From: Streptomyces sp. Root1304 | GTDB lineage: Bacteria > Actinomycetota > Actinomycetes > Streptomycetales > Streptomycetaceae | NCBI RefSeq assembly: GCF_001426405.1 | Contig: NZ_LMEP01000012.1 | Span: 1,130,707-1,194,706 of the forward strand | Reading direction: 5' to 3' | DNA length: 64,000 bases | In this document: one piece after another, positions 38,808-49,182 of the stretch | Position numbering within the stretch: position 1 is the first letter of the stretch | How the letters are laid out: each line of letters opens with the position of its first letter | Notes under the pieces: model-generated | Seen by the model: the letters and a program-made list of their open reading frames with translations, nothing else | The model's database searches: none | What the model was told of the DNA's origin: nothing | Position numbers and translations under genes: made by a program

Positions 38808-39811
38808 CCGCGCACGAACAGCAGGACCCGCACCACCCGCAGGACGAGCACCACCCGCAAGGCGAGCACCACGAGCACGACCGAGAAGACGGAGCAGGAC
38901 ACGTGAGTACGGGCACGAAGGAGACCCCCGGCGACAACGGCGCCGAGGCGGCCATTCCCGAGCTGGTGATCATCTCCGGCATGTCCGGAGCGGGCCGGTC
39001 CACCGCGGCGAAGTGCCTGGAGGACCTCGGCTGGTTCGTCGTCGACAACCTGCCGCCCGCGCTGATCCCCACCATGGTGGAGCTCGGCGCCCGCTCCCAG
39101 GGCAATGTCGCCCGGATCGCGGTCGTCGTCGACGTCCGCGGCCGGCAGTTCTTCGACAACCTCCGCGAGTCCCTCGCCGACCTGGACGCCAAGCAGGTCA
39201 CCCGCCGGATCGTCTTCCTGGAGTCCTCCGACGACGCCCTCGTCCGGCGCTTCGAGTCGGTCCGCAGGCCGCACCCGCTCCAGGGCGACGGCCGGATCAC
39301 CGACGGCATCGCGGCCGAGCGCGACCTGCTGCGCGAGCTGCGCGGCGACGCCGACCTGGTCATCGACACCTCCAGCCTCAACGTCCACGAGCTGCGCGCC
39401 AAGATGGACGCCCAGTTCGCCGGCGACGAGGAGCCCGAGCTGCGGGCCACCGTCATGTCCTTCGGCTTCAAGTACGGCCTGCCGGTCGACGCCGACCTCG
39501 TCGTCGACATGCGCTTCCTGCCCAACCCGCACTGGGTCCCCGAACTGCGCCCCTTCACCGGCCTCAACGAGGAGGTGTCGAACTACGTCTACAACCAGCC
39601 CGGCGCCAAGGAGTTCCTCGACCGCTACACCGAGCTGCTCCAGCTGATCGCCGCGGGCTACCGCCGCGAGGGCAAGCGGTACGTGACCATCGCGGTGGGC
39701 TGCACCGGCGGCAAGCACCGCTCCGTGGCCACCGCCGAGCGGCTCGCCGCCCGCATCGCCGCCGAAGGGGTCGAGACCGTCGTCGTGCACCGGGACATGG
39801 GGCGCGAATGA
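38804..39811 (+). CDS. rapZ: RapZ-like nucleotide-binding adaptor with His-rich N-terminus
   Basis: From the coupled ATG the protein has 335 residues. The first 33 are rich in His, Asp, Glu and Gln (HHPQDEHHPQGEHHEHD). The RapZ core begins near residue 52. Its Walker A is GMSGAGRST (59-67), with Arg (R65) in place of the usual Lys. Further motifs are VVDNLPPALIP, SFGFKYGLP, DMRFLPNPHWVPELRPFTG and VGCTGGKHRSV. E. coli RapZ binds small RNA and controls GlmS; in actinobacteria the role is unclear. A GTG at 38903 with GGAG 8 nt upstream could be the true start, which would remove the His-rich part. Overlaps uvrC and yvcK by ATGA. Confidence 0.92.
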   Translation: MTAHEQQDPHHPQDEHHPQGEHHEHDREDGAGHVSTGTKETPGDNGAEAAIPELVIISGMSGAGRSTAAKCLEDLGWFVVDNLPPALIPTMVELGARSQGNVARIAVVVDVRGRQFFDNLRESLADLDAKQVTRRIVFLESSDDALVRRFESVRRPHPLQGDGRITDGIAAERDLLRELRGDADLVIDTSSLNVHELRAKMDAQFAGDEEPELRATVMSFGFKYGLPVDADLVVDMRFLPNPHWVPELRPFTGLNEEVSNYVYNQPGAKEFLDRYTELLQLIAAGYRREGKRYVTIAVGCTGGKHRSVATAERLAARIAAEGVETVVVHRDMGRE

Positions 39812-40833
39812 AGCCGACCCGTCGGCGTGGCTCCACCCTCACGGTGCGGCGTGCGCTCCGCAGACGCGGCGCCCAGCCCAAGGTGGTCGCACTGGGCGGC
39901 GGCATGGGCCTGTCGGCCTCCCTCGCCGCCCTCCGCCGGATCACCGGCGACCTCACGGCCGTCGTCACCGTCGCCGACGACGGGGGCTCCAGCGGCCGGC
40001 TCCGGGAGGAGCTGGGCGTCCTGCCCCCCGGTGACCTGCGCAAGGCGCTCGCCGCGCTCTGCGGGGACGACGACTGGGGTCAGACCTGGGCCCGGGTCAT
40101 CCAGCACCGCTTCCAGTCCAAGGGCGAGATCAACGGCCACGCCGTCGGCAACCTGCTGATCGTCGCCCTCTGGGAACAGCTCGGCGACCCCGTGCAGGCC
40201 CTGGACCTGGTCGGCCGGCTGCTCGGCGCCCAGGGCCGGGTGCTGCCCATGTCCGCCGTACCCCTGGAGCTCCAGGCCCTGGTCAAGGGCCACGACCCGG
40301 AGCGCCCGGACGACGTGGACACCGTGTGCGGTCAGGCGACCGTGGCCCTCACCCCCGGTGAGGTGCAGTCCGTGCACCTCGTGCCGCACGACCCGCCGGC
40401 CGTGCCCGAGGCGGTCGAGGCGGTCCTCGACGCGGACTGGGTGGTCCTCGGTCCCGGCTCCTGGTTCTCCTCGGTGATCCCGCACCTGCTCGTCCCCGAA
40501 CTGCTGGACGCCCTGGCCGAGACGAAGGCCCGGAAGGTGCTCTCGCTGAACCTCGCGCCGCAGCCCGGAGAAACCGAGGGCTTCTCCCCGCAGCGTCATT
40601 TGGAGGTTTTGGGACGACACGCCCCTAAACTCGCCCTGGACGTGGTGCTGGCCGACGAGGCCGCCGTGCCCGACCGCGAGTCCCTCGCCGATGCCGCCAA
40701 GCGGCTCGGCGCCGCGGTCGAGCTGGCGCCGGTGGCCGGGCCCGACGGCTCCGCGAAGCATGACCCGGAGCTGTTGGCCGCCGCGTACGACCGTATTTTT
40801 CGGATGCATGGAAGGATCGGCCCATGGCGATGA
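39808..40833 (+). CDS. yvcK: YvcK/CofD-like gluconeogenesis factor
   Basis: This 341-residue protein has the CofD-like fold. The nucleotide-sugar-binding N-terminus [19 protein letters not shown] is followed by [45 protein letters not shown] and the central [16 protein letters not shown] are also conserved. In Bacillus and Mycobacterium, YvcK/CuvA binds UDP-GlcNAc and coordinates cell-wall precursor flux and growth on gluconeogenic carbon. A basic ~25-residue N-terminal extension ([21 protein letters not shown]) precedes the fold. Start ATG 39808 overlaps the rapZ stop. The 3' end overlaps whiA by 10 nt. Confidence 0.93.
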
Positions 40834-41813
40834 CGGCAGCGGTGAAGGACGAGATCTCCCGGCTTCCCGTCACCCGGACCTGCTGCAGGAAGGCAGAGGT
40901 CTCGTCGATCCTGCGGTTCGCGGGCGGTCTGCACCTGGTGAGCGGCCGCATCGTGATCGAGGCGGAACTCGACACCGCGATGGCGGCCCGCCGCCTCAAG
41001 CGGGACATCCTGGAGATCTTCGGGCACAGCTCGGAGCTGATCGTGATGGCCCCCGGCGGTCTGCGGCGCGGCTCGCGCTTCGTGGTGCGGGTGGTGGCCG
41101 GGGGAGACCAGCTCGCCCGGCAGACGGGACTGGTCGACGGACGGGGGCGCCCCATCCGGGGTCTCCCCCCGCAGGTGGTCTCCGGGGCCACCTGTGACGC
41201 GGAGGCGGCCTGGCGGGGCGCGTTCCTCGCACACGGCTCGCTGACCGAGCCGGGCCGCTCCTCCTCCCTGGAGGTGACCTGCCCCGGCCCGGAGGCCGCG
41301 CTCGCCCTGGTCGGCGCGGCGCGCCGGCTCTCCATCGCGGCGAAGGCCCGCGAGGTCCGGGGGGTGGACCGGGTCGTCGTCCGCGACGGCGACGCGATCG
41401 GCGCCCTCCTCACCCGGCTCGGCGCGCACGAGTCGGTGCTCGCCTGGGAGGAGCGGCGGATGCGGCGCGAGGTCCGCGCCACCGCCAACCGCCTGGCCAA
41501 CTTCGACGACGCCAACCTGCGCCGCTCGGCCCGCGCCGCGGTGGCCGCCGGGGCCCGGGTGCAGCGCGCGCTGGAGATCCTCGGCGAGGAGGTGCCCGAG
41601 CACCTCGCCGCGGCCGGCCGGCTCCGCATGGAGCACAAGCAGGCCTCCCTGGAGGAGCTGGGCGCGCTCGCCGACCCGCCGCTGACGAAGGACGCGGTGG
41701 CCGGGCGGATCCGCCGGCTGCTCGCGATGGCCGACAAGCGGGCGCAGGACCTGGGCATTCCCGGGACCGAGTCCAACCTGACCGAGGAGCTCGACGACAG
41801 CCTCGTCGGCTGA
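40824..41813 (+). CDS. whiA: Sporulation transcription regulator WhiA
   Basis: This 329-residue WhiA is needed for sporulation septation with WhiB; together they activate ftsZ, ftsW and others. The N-terminal LAGLIDADG-homing-endonuclease-like domain (~1-220: [32 protein letters not shown] and [23 protein letters not shown]) lacks nuclease catalytic residues in this family. The C-terminal helix-turn-helix (~230-315) includes [24 protein letters not shown]. Length fits other Streptomyces WhiA. It is last in the uvrC-rapZ-yvcK-whiA operon and a terminator follows. ATG 40824 is used; ATG 40830 is in frame. Confidence 0.97.
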
Positions 41814-41834
41814 TCCGCTTCCCTGGTCAACTCC

Positions 41835-41875
41835 GAACCGCCGGTGCCTTTCTGAGGTACCGGCAGTTCCGTTTT
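41835..41875 (+). terminator. Intrinsic terminator after whiA
   Basis: A hairpin of GAAC/GTTC (41835-41838, 41866-41869) with inner GCCGGT and CCT pairing with AGG and ACCGGC is followed by GTTTT (41871-41875). It is one of the few in the window with a T-run. Confidence 0.75.
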
Positions 41876-41977
41876 CCGGCCTCCGCGACGCGCCGACAGG
41901 CACCCTTGACAGTGCCCTGGGCGCCCATGAGCCTGGCGTCTGTTCACCTTCGTGGCAGACAACAGCAAGGGGGGCTC

Positions 41978-44929
41978 ATGAGACGCAGAGCGAGATCGAT
42001 CCTCGCCGCGGCTTCACTGCTGATCGCTGGAGTGGCGGCGGCACCCGTGGCCGGAGCGCAGCCGAACGACCGGGACGGCGGTGACGCCCTCTCCGTATGG
42101 CGTGCCGAGGTCACGGCGGAGCAGGTACCGCTGCTCCTCGAAGCCGGGGCCGACGCCCATGAGCTGACCGAGCAGGTGCCCGCGAAGGGCTCCGCGACGG
42201 TCGAGCTCTTCCTCACCGGCCGGCAGGCCGGGCAGCTGCGCGGCAAGGGTGTCGAACTCGCCGAGCACAGCCTGTCCGCCCAGGCCGAGAAGCGGGTCGC
42301 TGCCGCGGGGGACGGTGTCTTCCGCCCGTACGGAGGCCCGAACGGCCTCAAGCAGGAGATCCTGGACACCGCGCGGGCCAACCCCGGCATCACCAAGGTC
42401 GTCTCCATCGGCAAGACCCTCAAGGGTCAGGACATCCTCGCCCTCAAGGTGAGCAAGGGCGCCCAGCGCGCCAAGGACGGCTCGAAGCCGGCCACGCTCT
42501 ACATGTCCAACCAGCACGCGCGCGAGTGGATCACCCCCGAGATGACCCGGCGGCTGCTCCACCACTACCTCGACGGATACGGCAAGGACGAGCGGATCAC
42601 CCGGATCGTCGACTCCACCGAGCTGTGGTTCGTGCTCTCCGCCAACCCGGACGGCTACGACTACACGCACGCCGACCCCGACAACCGGCAGTGGCGCAAG
42701 AACCTCCACGACAACGACGGCGACGGACGCCTCACGGCCGCCGACGGCGTCGACCTCAACCGCAACTTCGCCTACAAGTGGGGTTACGACAACGAGGGTT
42801 CGTCCCCCGACCCGACCGACGAGACCTTCCGCGGCACGGGCCCCATGTCGGAGCCCGAGACCAAGGCCCTCGACGCCTTCCAGAAGCGCATCGGCTTCGC
42901 GTACGGCATCAACTACCACTCGGCCGCCCAGCTCCTGCTGTACGGCGTGGGCTGGCAGATCGCCACCGACACCCCCGACGACGTGGCCCTCAAGGCCCTC
43001 GCCGGCACCCCGCAGAACTCGGCCGTCCCCGGCTACCGGCCGCAGGTCTCCTCCGAGCTGTACATCACCAACGGCGAGGCGGACGGACACGCCGCCAACG
43101 TCAACGGGATGCAGATGTTCACCCCGGAGATGTCGACCTGCGCCACCGCGTCCCGGATCGACCCGAACGACGCCTGGAACCCGGCCGACTGCGCCTCCGT
43201 CTTCACCTTCCCGGACGACGAGAAGCTGATCCAGGCCGAGTTCGCCAAGAACATCCCCTTCGCGCTCGCCGTCGCCGAGACCGCCGCCCACCCGGACCGG
43301 CCCGTCTCCCCGGTCGGCATCGACGCCCCCGATCTCACCCCGAAGTCCTTCACCGCCTCCTACGCCCGCGGTGAGGACCAGGAGGTCGCCGTCACCGCGC
43401 GCAAGTCGCTGCGCGGCAAGACCCTGAAGTACCGGATCAACGGCGGCCGCACCCACAGCGAGCAGCTCGACGCCTGGAAGGGCGGCGAGACCTACGGCGG
43501 CGAGGACAACCTCTACTTCGACGAGTACCGCGGCGAGGTCGAGGGCGCCGAGCCCGGCGACTCCGTGGAGGTCTGGTTCACCGCCCGCACCCGCGAGGGC
43601 CGGGCCACCGCCTCCGCCCCCTTCACCTACAAGGTCGCCGAGCGCCCCCGCGGCGACGTCCTCGTCCTCGCCGACGAGGGCGGCACCACAGCCGCGAAGC
43701 ACACCGCGGAGTACGTGAAGGCGCTCGCCGACAACGGCCGCAGGGCCGCCGTCTGGGACGTCGCCACCCAGGGCACCCCGGACGCCCTCGGCGTCCTCTC
43801 CCACTTCCGCACCGTCGTCTGGTACACCGGCGCCGAGCGGCCCTCCGGGGCCGCCCAGCTCGCCGTCCGCGCCTACCTCAACGAGGGCGGGAAGCTGATC
43901 AACGCCGGCGAGAAGTCCGGCGGACTCACCCGGATCGGCCTCGCCGAGTCCAACGACTTCGCCCAGTACTACCTCGGCGCCTACCACCGCGCCGGCCTCA
44001 AGAACCCGCCCGCCTTCGCCGGCGGCGGCGCCTTCGCGGGCGTCGGAGCCGCCCTCGGTTCCGCGGCCGACAACCCGCTGGACAACGCGGGCGCGTACAC
44101 CGTCACCTCGGACACCCTGAAGCCGAAGGACTTCCCGCAGTTCGCGAGCAGCGCGTCCGCCGGTGACTACCCGGGCATCCGCACCCCCTTCGAGCCCGCC
44201 GAGGGCAAGAGCTTCATGGCCGTCAAGCACGCCGACGACACCTGGGCCCGGCTCAGCAGGACCGTCGACCTCACCGGCGTCCCCGCGGCGGCCGGACCCC
44301 GGCTGGACTTCCAGGTCAGCTACGACACCGAGCCCGGCTACGACAACCTCGTCGTCGAGGCCCACACCGTCGGCCAGGACGACTGGACGACGCTGCCCGA
44401 CACCAACGGCGGCACCTCCGCCGAGCCGCCCGCCGACTGCGGCGAGGGCTACTACGTCCAGGGCCACCCCTTCCTCGCCCACTACCTCACCGTCGGCGAG
44501 GACGGCTGCGCCGCCACCGGCACCACCGGCTCCTGGAACGCCTTCACCGGCCCCTCCAACGGCTGGCGGCAGGCCTCCGTCGACCTGAGCGCCTGGGCCG
44601 GCAAGCAGGTCGAGCTCTCGATCTCCTACGTCTCCGACCCCGGCACGGGCGAGATGGGCGCCTTCGTCGACGACACCCGCCTCGTCACCGCGAGCAGCAC
44701 CGAGGCGGAGGGCTTCGAGACCGCCCTCGGCGCCTGGACCGTCCCCGGCGCGCCCGCCGGCAGCCCCGGCAACGGCTCCGACTGGACGCGCTCCGCCGCG
44801 CTCTTCCACTCGCAGGCCGCGGTCACCACCCGGGACACCGTCCTCCTCGGCTACGGCCTGGAGCACGTGCCCGGCGCGACCGACCGCGCACGGCTCGTCG
44901 GACGCGCCCTCGGGGCGCTCCGGCGCTGA
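41978..44929 (+). CDS. Secreted M14 zinc carboxypeptidase, multidomain
   Basis: This 983-residue exopeptidase has a signal peptide at ~1-27 (ends AGA). A pro-like region runs to ~110. The M14 catalytic domain (~115-440) carries NQHAREW with zinc ligands H180 and E183. It also has SANPDGYDY, LNRNFAYKWGY, the third ligand H314 in NYHSAAQ, and TPEMST (E384) as the probable catalytic Glu. The ~500-residue C-terminal part contains an Ig-like segment and regions resembling the immune-inhibitor-A/peptidase M6 accessory domains (DVLVLADEGG, FQVSYDTEPGYDNLVVEA, GWRQASVDLSAWAGKQVELSISYVSDPG). It probably digests extracellular proteins. ATG 41978 follows AAGGGGGG. Confidence 0.93.
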   Translation: MRRRARSILAAASLLIAGVAAAPVAGAQPNDRDGGDALSVWRAEVTAEQVPLLLEAGADAHELTEQVPAKGSATVELFLTGRQAGQLRGKGVELAEHSLSAQAEKRVAAAGDGVFRPYGGPNGLKQEILDTARANPGITKVVSIGKTLKGQDILALKVSKGAQRAKDGSKPATLYMSNQHAREWITPEMTRRLLHHYLDGYGKDERITRIVDSTELWFVLSANPDGYDYTHADPDNRQWRKNLHDNDGDGRLTAADGVDLNRNFAYKWGYDNEGSSPDPTDETFRGTGPMSEPETKALDAFQKRIGFAYGINYHSAAQLLLYGVGWQIATDTPDDVALKALAGTPQNSAVPGYRPQVSSELYITNGEADGHAANVNGMQMFTPEMSTCATASRIDPNDAWNPADCASVFTFPDDEKLIQAEFAKNIPFALAVAETAAHPDRPVSPVGIDAPDLTPKSFTASYARGEDQEVAVTARKSLRGKTLKYRINGGRTHSEQLDAWKGGETYGGEDNLYFDEYRGEVEGAEPGDSVEVWFTARTREGRATASAPFTYKVAERPRGDVLVLADEGGTTAAKHTAEYVKALADNGRRAAVWDVATQGTPDALGVLSHFRTVVWYTGAERPSGAAQLAVRAYLNEGGKLINAGEKSGGLTRIGLAESNDFAQYYLGAYHRAGLKNPPAFAGGGAFAGVGAALGSAADNPLDNAGAYTVTSDTLKPKDFPQFASSASAGDYPGIRTPFEPAEGKSFMAVKHADDTWARLSRTVDLTGVPAAAGPRLDFQVSYDTEPGYDNLVVEAHTVGQDDWTTLPDTNGGTSAEPPADCGEGYYVQGHPFLAHYLTVGEDGCAATGTTGSWNAFTGPSNGWRQASVDLSAWAGKQVELSISYVSDPGTGEMGAFVDDTRLVTASSTEAEGFETALGAWTVPGAPAGSPGNGSDWTRSAALFHSQAAVTTRDTVLLGYGLEHVPGATDRARLVGRALGALRR

Positions 44930-44957
44930 CGGAGAGTAGTGGGGACAAAGGTCCCAT

Positions 44958-44998
44958 GACGGCCCGTACCCGTTGGTAGGTACGGGCCGTCGGCCGTT
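44958..44998 (+). terminator. Terminator after the carboxypeptidase gene
   Basis: GACGGCCCGTACC (44958-44970) pairs perfectly with GGTACGGGCCGTC (44979-44991), 13 bp with an 8-nt loop. GGCCGTTTT follows shortly after. Confidence 0.85.
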
Positions 44999-45147
44999 TT
45001 CCCTCACTTTCCGGGCTCGTACGGATGCGCTGGATGTCACTCCCGCACGCCCGGGGGGGTAGGGTCGTAAGCGGTCGGGGACATCCCAAAAAACAAGAAT
45101 CTCGCCGGCGTCGAGCACACCGGCGTACCTAACGAGGAGATCGGTTC

Positions 45148-46158
<1,011 letters not shown>

Positions 46159-46191
46159 GCCCTAGGGTTCAGGGCAGGCTTTCGATGTGAG

Positions 46192-46237
46192 CAGGGCTCG
46201 GGCAGCGCAACGCCGCGCTGTGCGAGCCCTGTTTGTG
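46192..46237 (+). terminator. Hairpin with T-rich tail in the gap-pgk gap
   Basis: CAGGGCTCG (46192-46200) pairs with CGAGCCCTG (46223-46231), with an inner AGCGC/GCGCT stem, then TTTGTGT. Placed mid-cluster it suggests termination or mRNA processing after gap. Confidence 0.7.
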
Positions 46238-46270
46238 TGCTCCACCGCGTACCAAGGAGTCTGTTAACAG

Positions 46271-47482
46271 ATGAAGACGATCGACGAGCTTCTCCACGAG
46301 GGCGTCGAAGGAAAGCGTGTGTTCGTCCGCGCCGACCTCAACGTGCCGCTCGACGGCACCACCATCACCGACGACGGCCGCATCCGCGCCGTCGTCCCCA
46401 CGGTCAGGGCGCTCGCCGACGCGGGTGCCCGCGTCGTGGTCGCCTCGCACCTGGGCCGCCCCAAGGGCGCCCCGGACCCGGCGTTCTCGCTCGCCCCGGC
46501 CGCCGCGCGCCTCGGCGAACTGCTCGGCGCCGAGGTGGCCTTCGCGACCGACACGGTCGGCGAGTCCGCCACCGCCACGGTCGCCGGGCTCGGCGACGGC
46601 CAGGTGGCCGTCATCGAGAACCTCCGCTTCAACGCCGGCGAGACCTCGAAGGACGACGCCGAGCGCGGCGCCTTCGCCGATCAGCTCGCGGCCCTCGCCG
46701 ACCTGTACGTCGGCGACGGCTTCGGCGCCGTGCACCGCAAGCACGCCTCGGTCTTCGACCTGCCGGCGCGCCTCCCGCACGCCGCCGGCTACCTCATCGC
46801 CACCGAGGTCGGCGTCCTGAAGAAGCTCACGGAGGACGTCCAGCGGCCGTACGCGGTCGTGCTCGGCGGCTCCAAGGTCTCCGACAAGCTCGGCGTGATC
46901 GACCACCTCCTGGAGAAGGCCGACCGCATCCTCGTCGGCGGCGGCATGGTCTTCACCTTCCTCAAGGCCCTGGGCCACGAGGTCGGCACCTCGCTGCTCC
47001 AGGAGGACCAGATCCCCGTCGTCCAGGAGTACCTGGCGCGTGCGAAGGAGCGCGGCGTGGAGTTCGTGCTCCCCGTCGACGTGCTGGTCTCGTCCGAGTT
47101 CCCGGACATGAAGACCAAGGCCCCGGCCCACCCGGAGACCGTCGCCTGGGACGCCATGCCGGCCGGCCAGATGGGTCTGGACATCGGTCCGGAGACCCGT
47201 AAGCTCTACGCCTCGAAGCTCGCCGACGCGGCCACCGTCTTCTGGAACGGTCCGATGGGCGTCTTCGAGCACCCCGACTACGCCGAGGGCACCAGGGCCG
47301 TCGCCCAGGCGCTCGTCGACTCCCCGGCCTTCACGGTGGTCGGTGGTGGCGACTCCGCCGCGGCCGTCCGCATCCTGGGCTTCGACGAGAACACATTCGG
47401 CCACATTTCGACCGGCGGCGGCGCCTCCCTCGAGTACCTCGAGGGCAAGACGCTTCCCGGCCTCGCCGCACTGGAGGGCTAA
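46271..47482 (+). CDS. pgk: Phosphoglycerate kinase
   Basis: This 403-residue glycolytic kinase makes ATP from 1,3-bisphosphoglycerate. N-terminal RVFVRADLNVPLDG, substrate-binding HLGRPKG and RLPHAAGYL, and nucleotide-domain VVLGGSKVSDK and GGMVFTFLKALG are present. The loop VFWNGPMGVFE and the ATP-site GGGDSAAA near the C-terminus (with STGGGASLEYLEG) are intact. The length is standard. ATG 46271 follows AAGGAGTCTGTTAACAG. tpiA starts 7 nt after its stop, so the two share a transcript. Confidence 0.97.
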   Translation: MKTIDELLHEGVEGKRVFVRADLNVPLDGTTITDDGRIRAVVPTVRALADAGARVVVASHLGRPKGAPDPAFSLAPAAARLGELLGAEVAFATDTVGESATATVAGLGDGQVAVIENLRFNAGETSKDDAERGAFADQLAALADLYVGDGFGAVHRKHASVFDLPARLPHAAGYLIATEVGVLKKLTEDVQRPYAVVLGGSKVSDKLGVIDHLLEKADRILVGGGMVFTFLKALGHEVGTSLLQEDQIPVVQEYLARAKERGVEFVLPVDVLVSSEFPDMKTKAPAHPETVAWDAMPAGQMGLDIGPETRKLYASKLADAATVFWNGPMGVFEHPDYAEGTRAVAQALVDSPAFTVVGGGDSAAAVRILGFDENTFGHISTGGGASLEYLEGKTLPGLAALEG

Positions 47483-47489
47483 GCACCTT

Positions 47490-48281
<792 letters not shown>

Positions 48282-48313
48282 GTATGCGGTAGCGGAGTTA
48301 CGTCGTACCCTTG

Positions 48314-48341
48314 CGGGGGTCGGGCAGGTGCCCGGCCCCCG
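48314..48341 (+). terminator. GC hairpin between tpiA and secG
   Basis: CGGGGGTCGGGC (48314-48325) pairs with GCCCGGCCCCCG (48330-48341), 12 bp with one wobble and a 4-nt loop. No T-run follows; it may attenuate read-through into secG. Confidence 0.6.
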
Positions 48342-48372
48342 TCCGTATAAGTCCGAGGAAGTTGGTCCAGCC

Positions 48373-48609
48373 GTGGTTATGGGGTTCTCGATCGCCCTGA
48401 TCGTCTTCAGCGCGCTGCTGATGCTGCTCGTGCTGATGCACAAGGGGAAGGGTGGCGGCCTCTCCGACATGTTCGGTGGCGGCATGCAGTCCTCCGTGGG
48501 TGGCTCCTCGGTCGCCGAGCGCAACCTGGACCGGATCACCGTTGTGATCGGTCTGCTCTGGTTCGCCTGCATTGTGGTACTTGGTCTGCTGATGAAGTTG
48601 GACGGGTAA
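48373..48609 (+). CDS. secG: Preprotein translocase subunit SecG
   Basis: This 78-residue SecG has two membrane helices (~4-20 and ~52-72) linked by the conserved cytoplasmic loop KGKGGGLSDMFGGGMQSSVGGSSVAERNLDRIT. It stimulates SecA cycling at SecYEG. GTG 48373 is chosen; ATG 48379 two codons later is an equally possible start, and GAGGAAG lies ~12 nt upstream. Its place after tpiA is the standard actinobacterial arrangement. Confidence 0.95.
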   Translation: MVMGFSIALIVFSALLMLLVLMHKGKGGGLSDMFGGGMQSSVGGSSVAERNLDRITVVIGLLWFACIVVLGLLMKLDG

Positions 48610-48686
48610 CTCCGAACACTGGACGCGCGTTGGGCCTTACGTAGACTGGGGCATCTTCGAGCACCATCACGCAGGGAGTTACGACC

Positions 48687-49022
48687 GTGGCAAGTGGCAA
48701 CGCGATCCGGGGAAGCCGGGTCGGAGCGGGGCCGATGGGCGAGGCCGAGCGGGGCGAATCGGCGCCGCGCGCCCGCATCTCCTTCTGGTGCTCGAACGGG
48801 CACGAGACGCAGCCGAGCTTCGCCAGCGAGGCGGCGGTCCCGGAGACCTGGGACTGCCCGCGCTGCGGCTTCCCGGCAGGTCAGGACCGGGACAACCCGC
48901 CGGACCCGCCGCGCACGGAGCCGTACAAGACCCACCTCGCCTATGTGCGTGAGCGACGCAGCGACGCGGACGGCGAGGCGATCCTCGCCGAGGCGCTCGC
49001 CAAGCTGCGCGGCGAGATCTGA
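48687..49022 (+). CDS. RbpA-family RNA polymerase-binding protein (RbpB-type paralogue)
   Basis: This is a 111-residue protein of the RbpA family. The N-terminal SGNAIRGSRVGAG matches the basic arm and the C-terminal TEPYKTHLAYVRERRSDADGEAILAEALAKLR the sigma-interacting helix. The core has CSNGHE and CPRCG, giving a C-H/C-C zinc-like set. Canonical Streptomyces RbpA has a longer core and an RTHWDMLMERRT helix, whereas here THLAYVRERRS is found. I therefore take it for the second paralogue usually encoded next to secG. It would bind RNA polymerase and the sigma factor. GTG 48687 follows CAGGGAG. Confidence 0.85.
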   Translation: MASGNAIRGSRVGAGPMGEAERGESAPRARISFWCSNGHETQPSFASEAAVPETWDCPRCGFPAGQDRDNPPDPPRTEPYKTHLAYVRERRSDADGEAILAEALAKLRGEI

Positions 49023-49043
49023 AGCATGGTGTGACGGTGTGAC

Positions 49044-49088
49044 GAACGGGCCCCGCCCGCGAACTCGGTTCGCGGGCGGGGCCCGTTC
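49044..49088 (+). terminator. Perfect 21-bp hairpin after the RbpA-family gene
   Basis: A 21-nt arm (49044-49064) is exactly complementary to 49068-49088 with a TCG loop (49065-49067). The arm starts GAACGGGCCCC and ends CGCGAAC. No T-run follows, typical of high-GC terminators. Confidence 0.9.
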
Positions 49089-49182
49089 GCCGTTCACGCC
49101 CGCCTTCGCGTCGCCCGCCCCTCTGATCAATTAGGTTTGGGGGTGCAGCGGGGCAGACAAGCAGGACGAGAAGAAGTGGGCG

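Noticed and set aside
48610..48686. Sigma-R-type promoter before the RbpA-family gene
   Set aside because: A GGGTA ... GTT pair can be found, but the spacing (20 nt) and -35 do not fit the GGAAT-N18/19-GTT pattern well enough.
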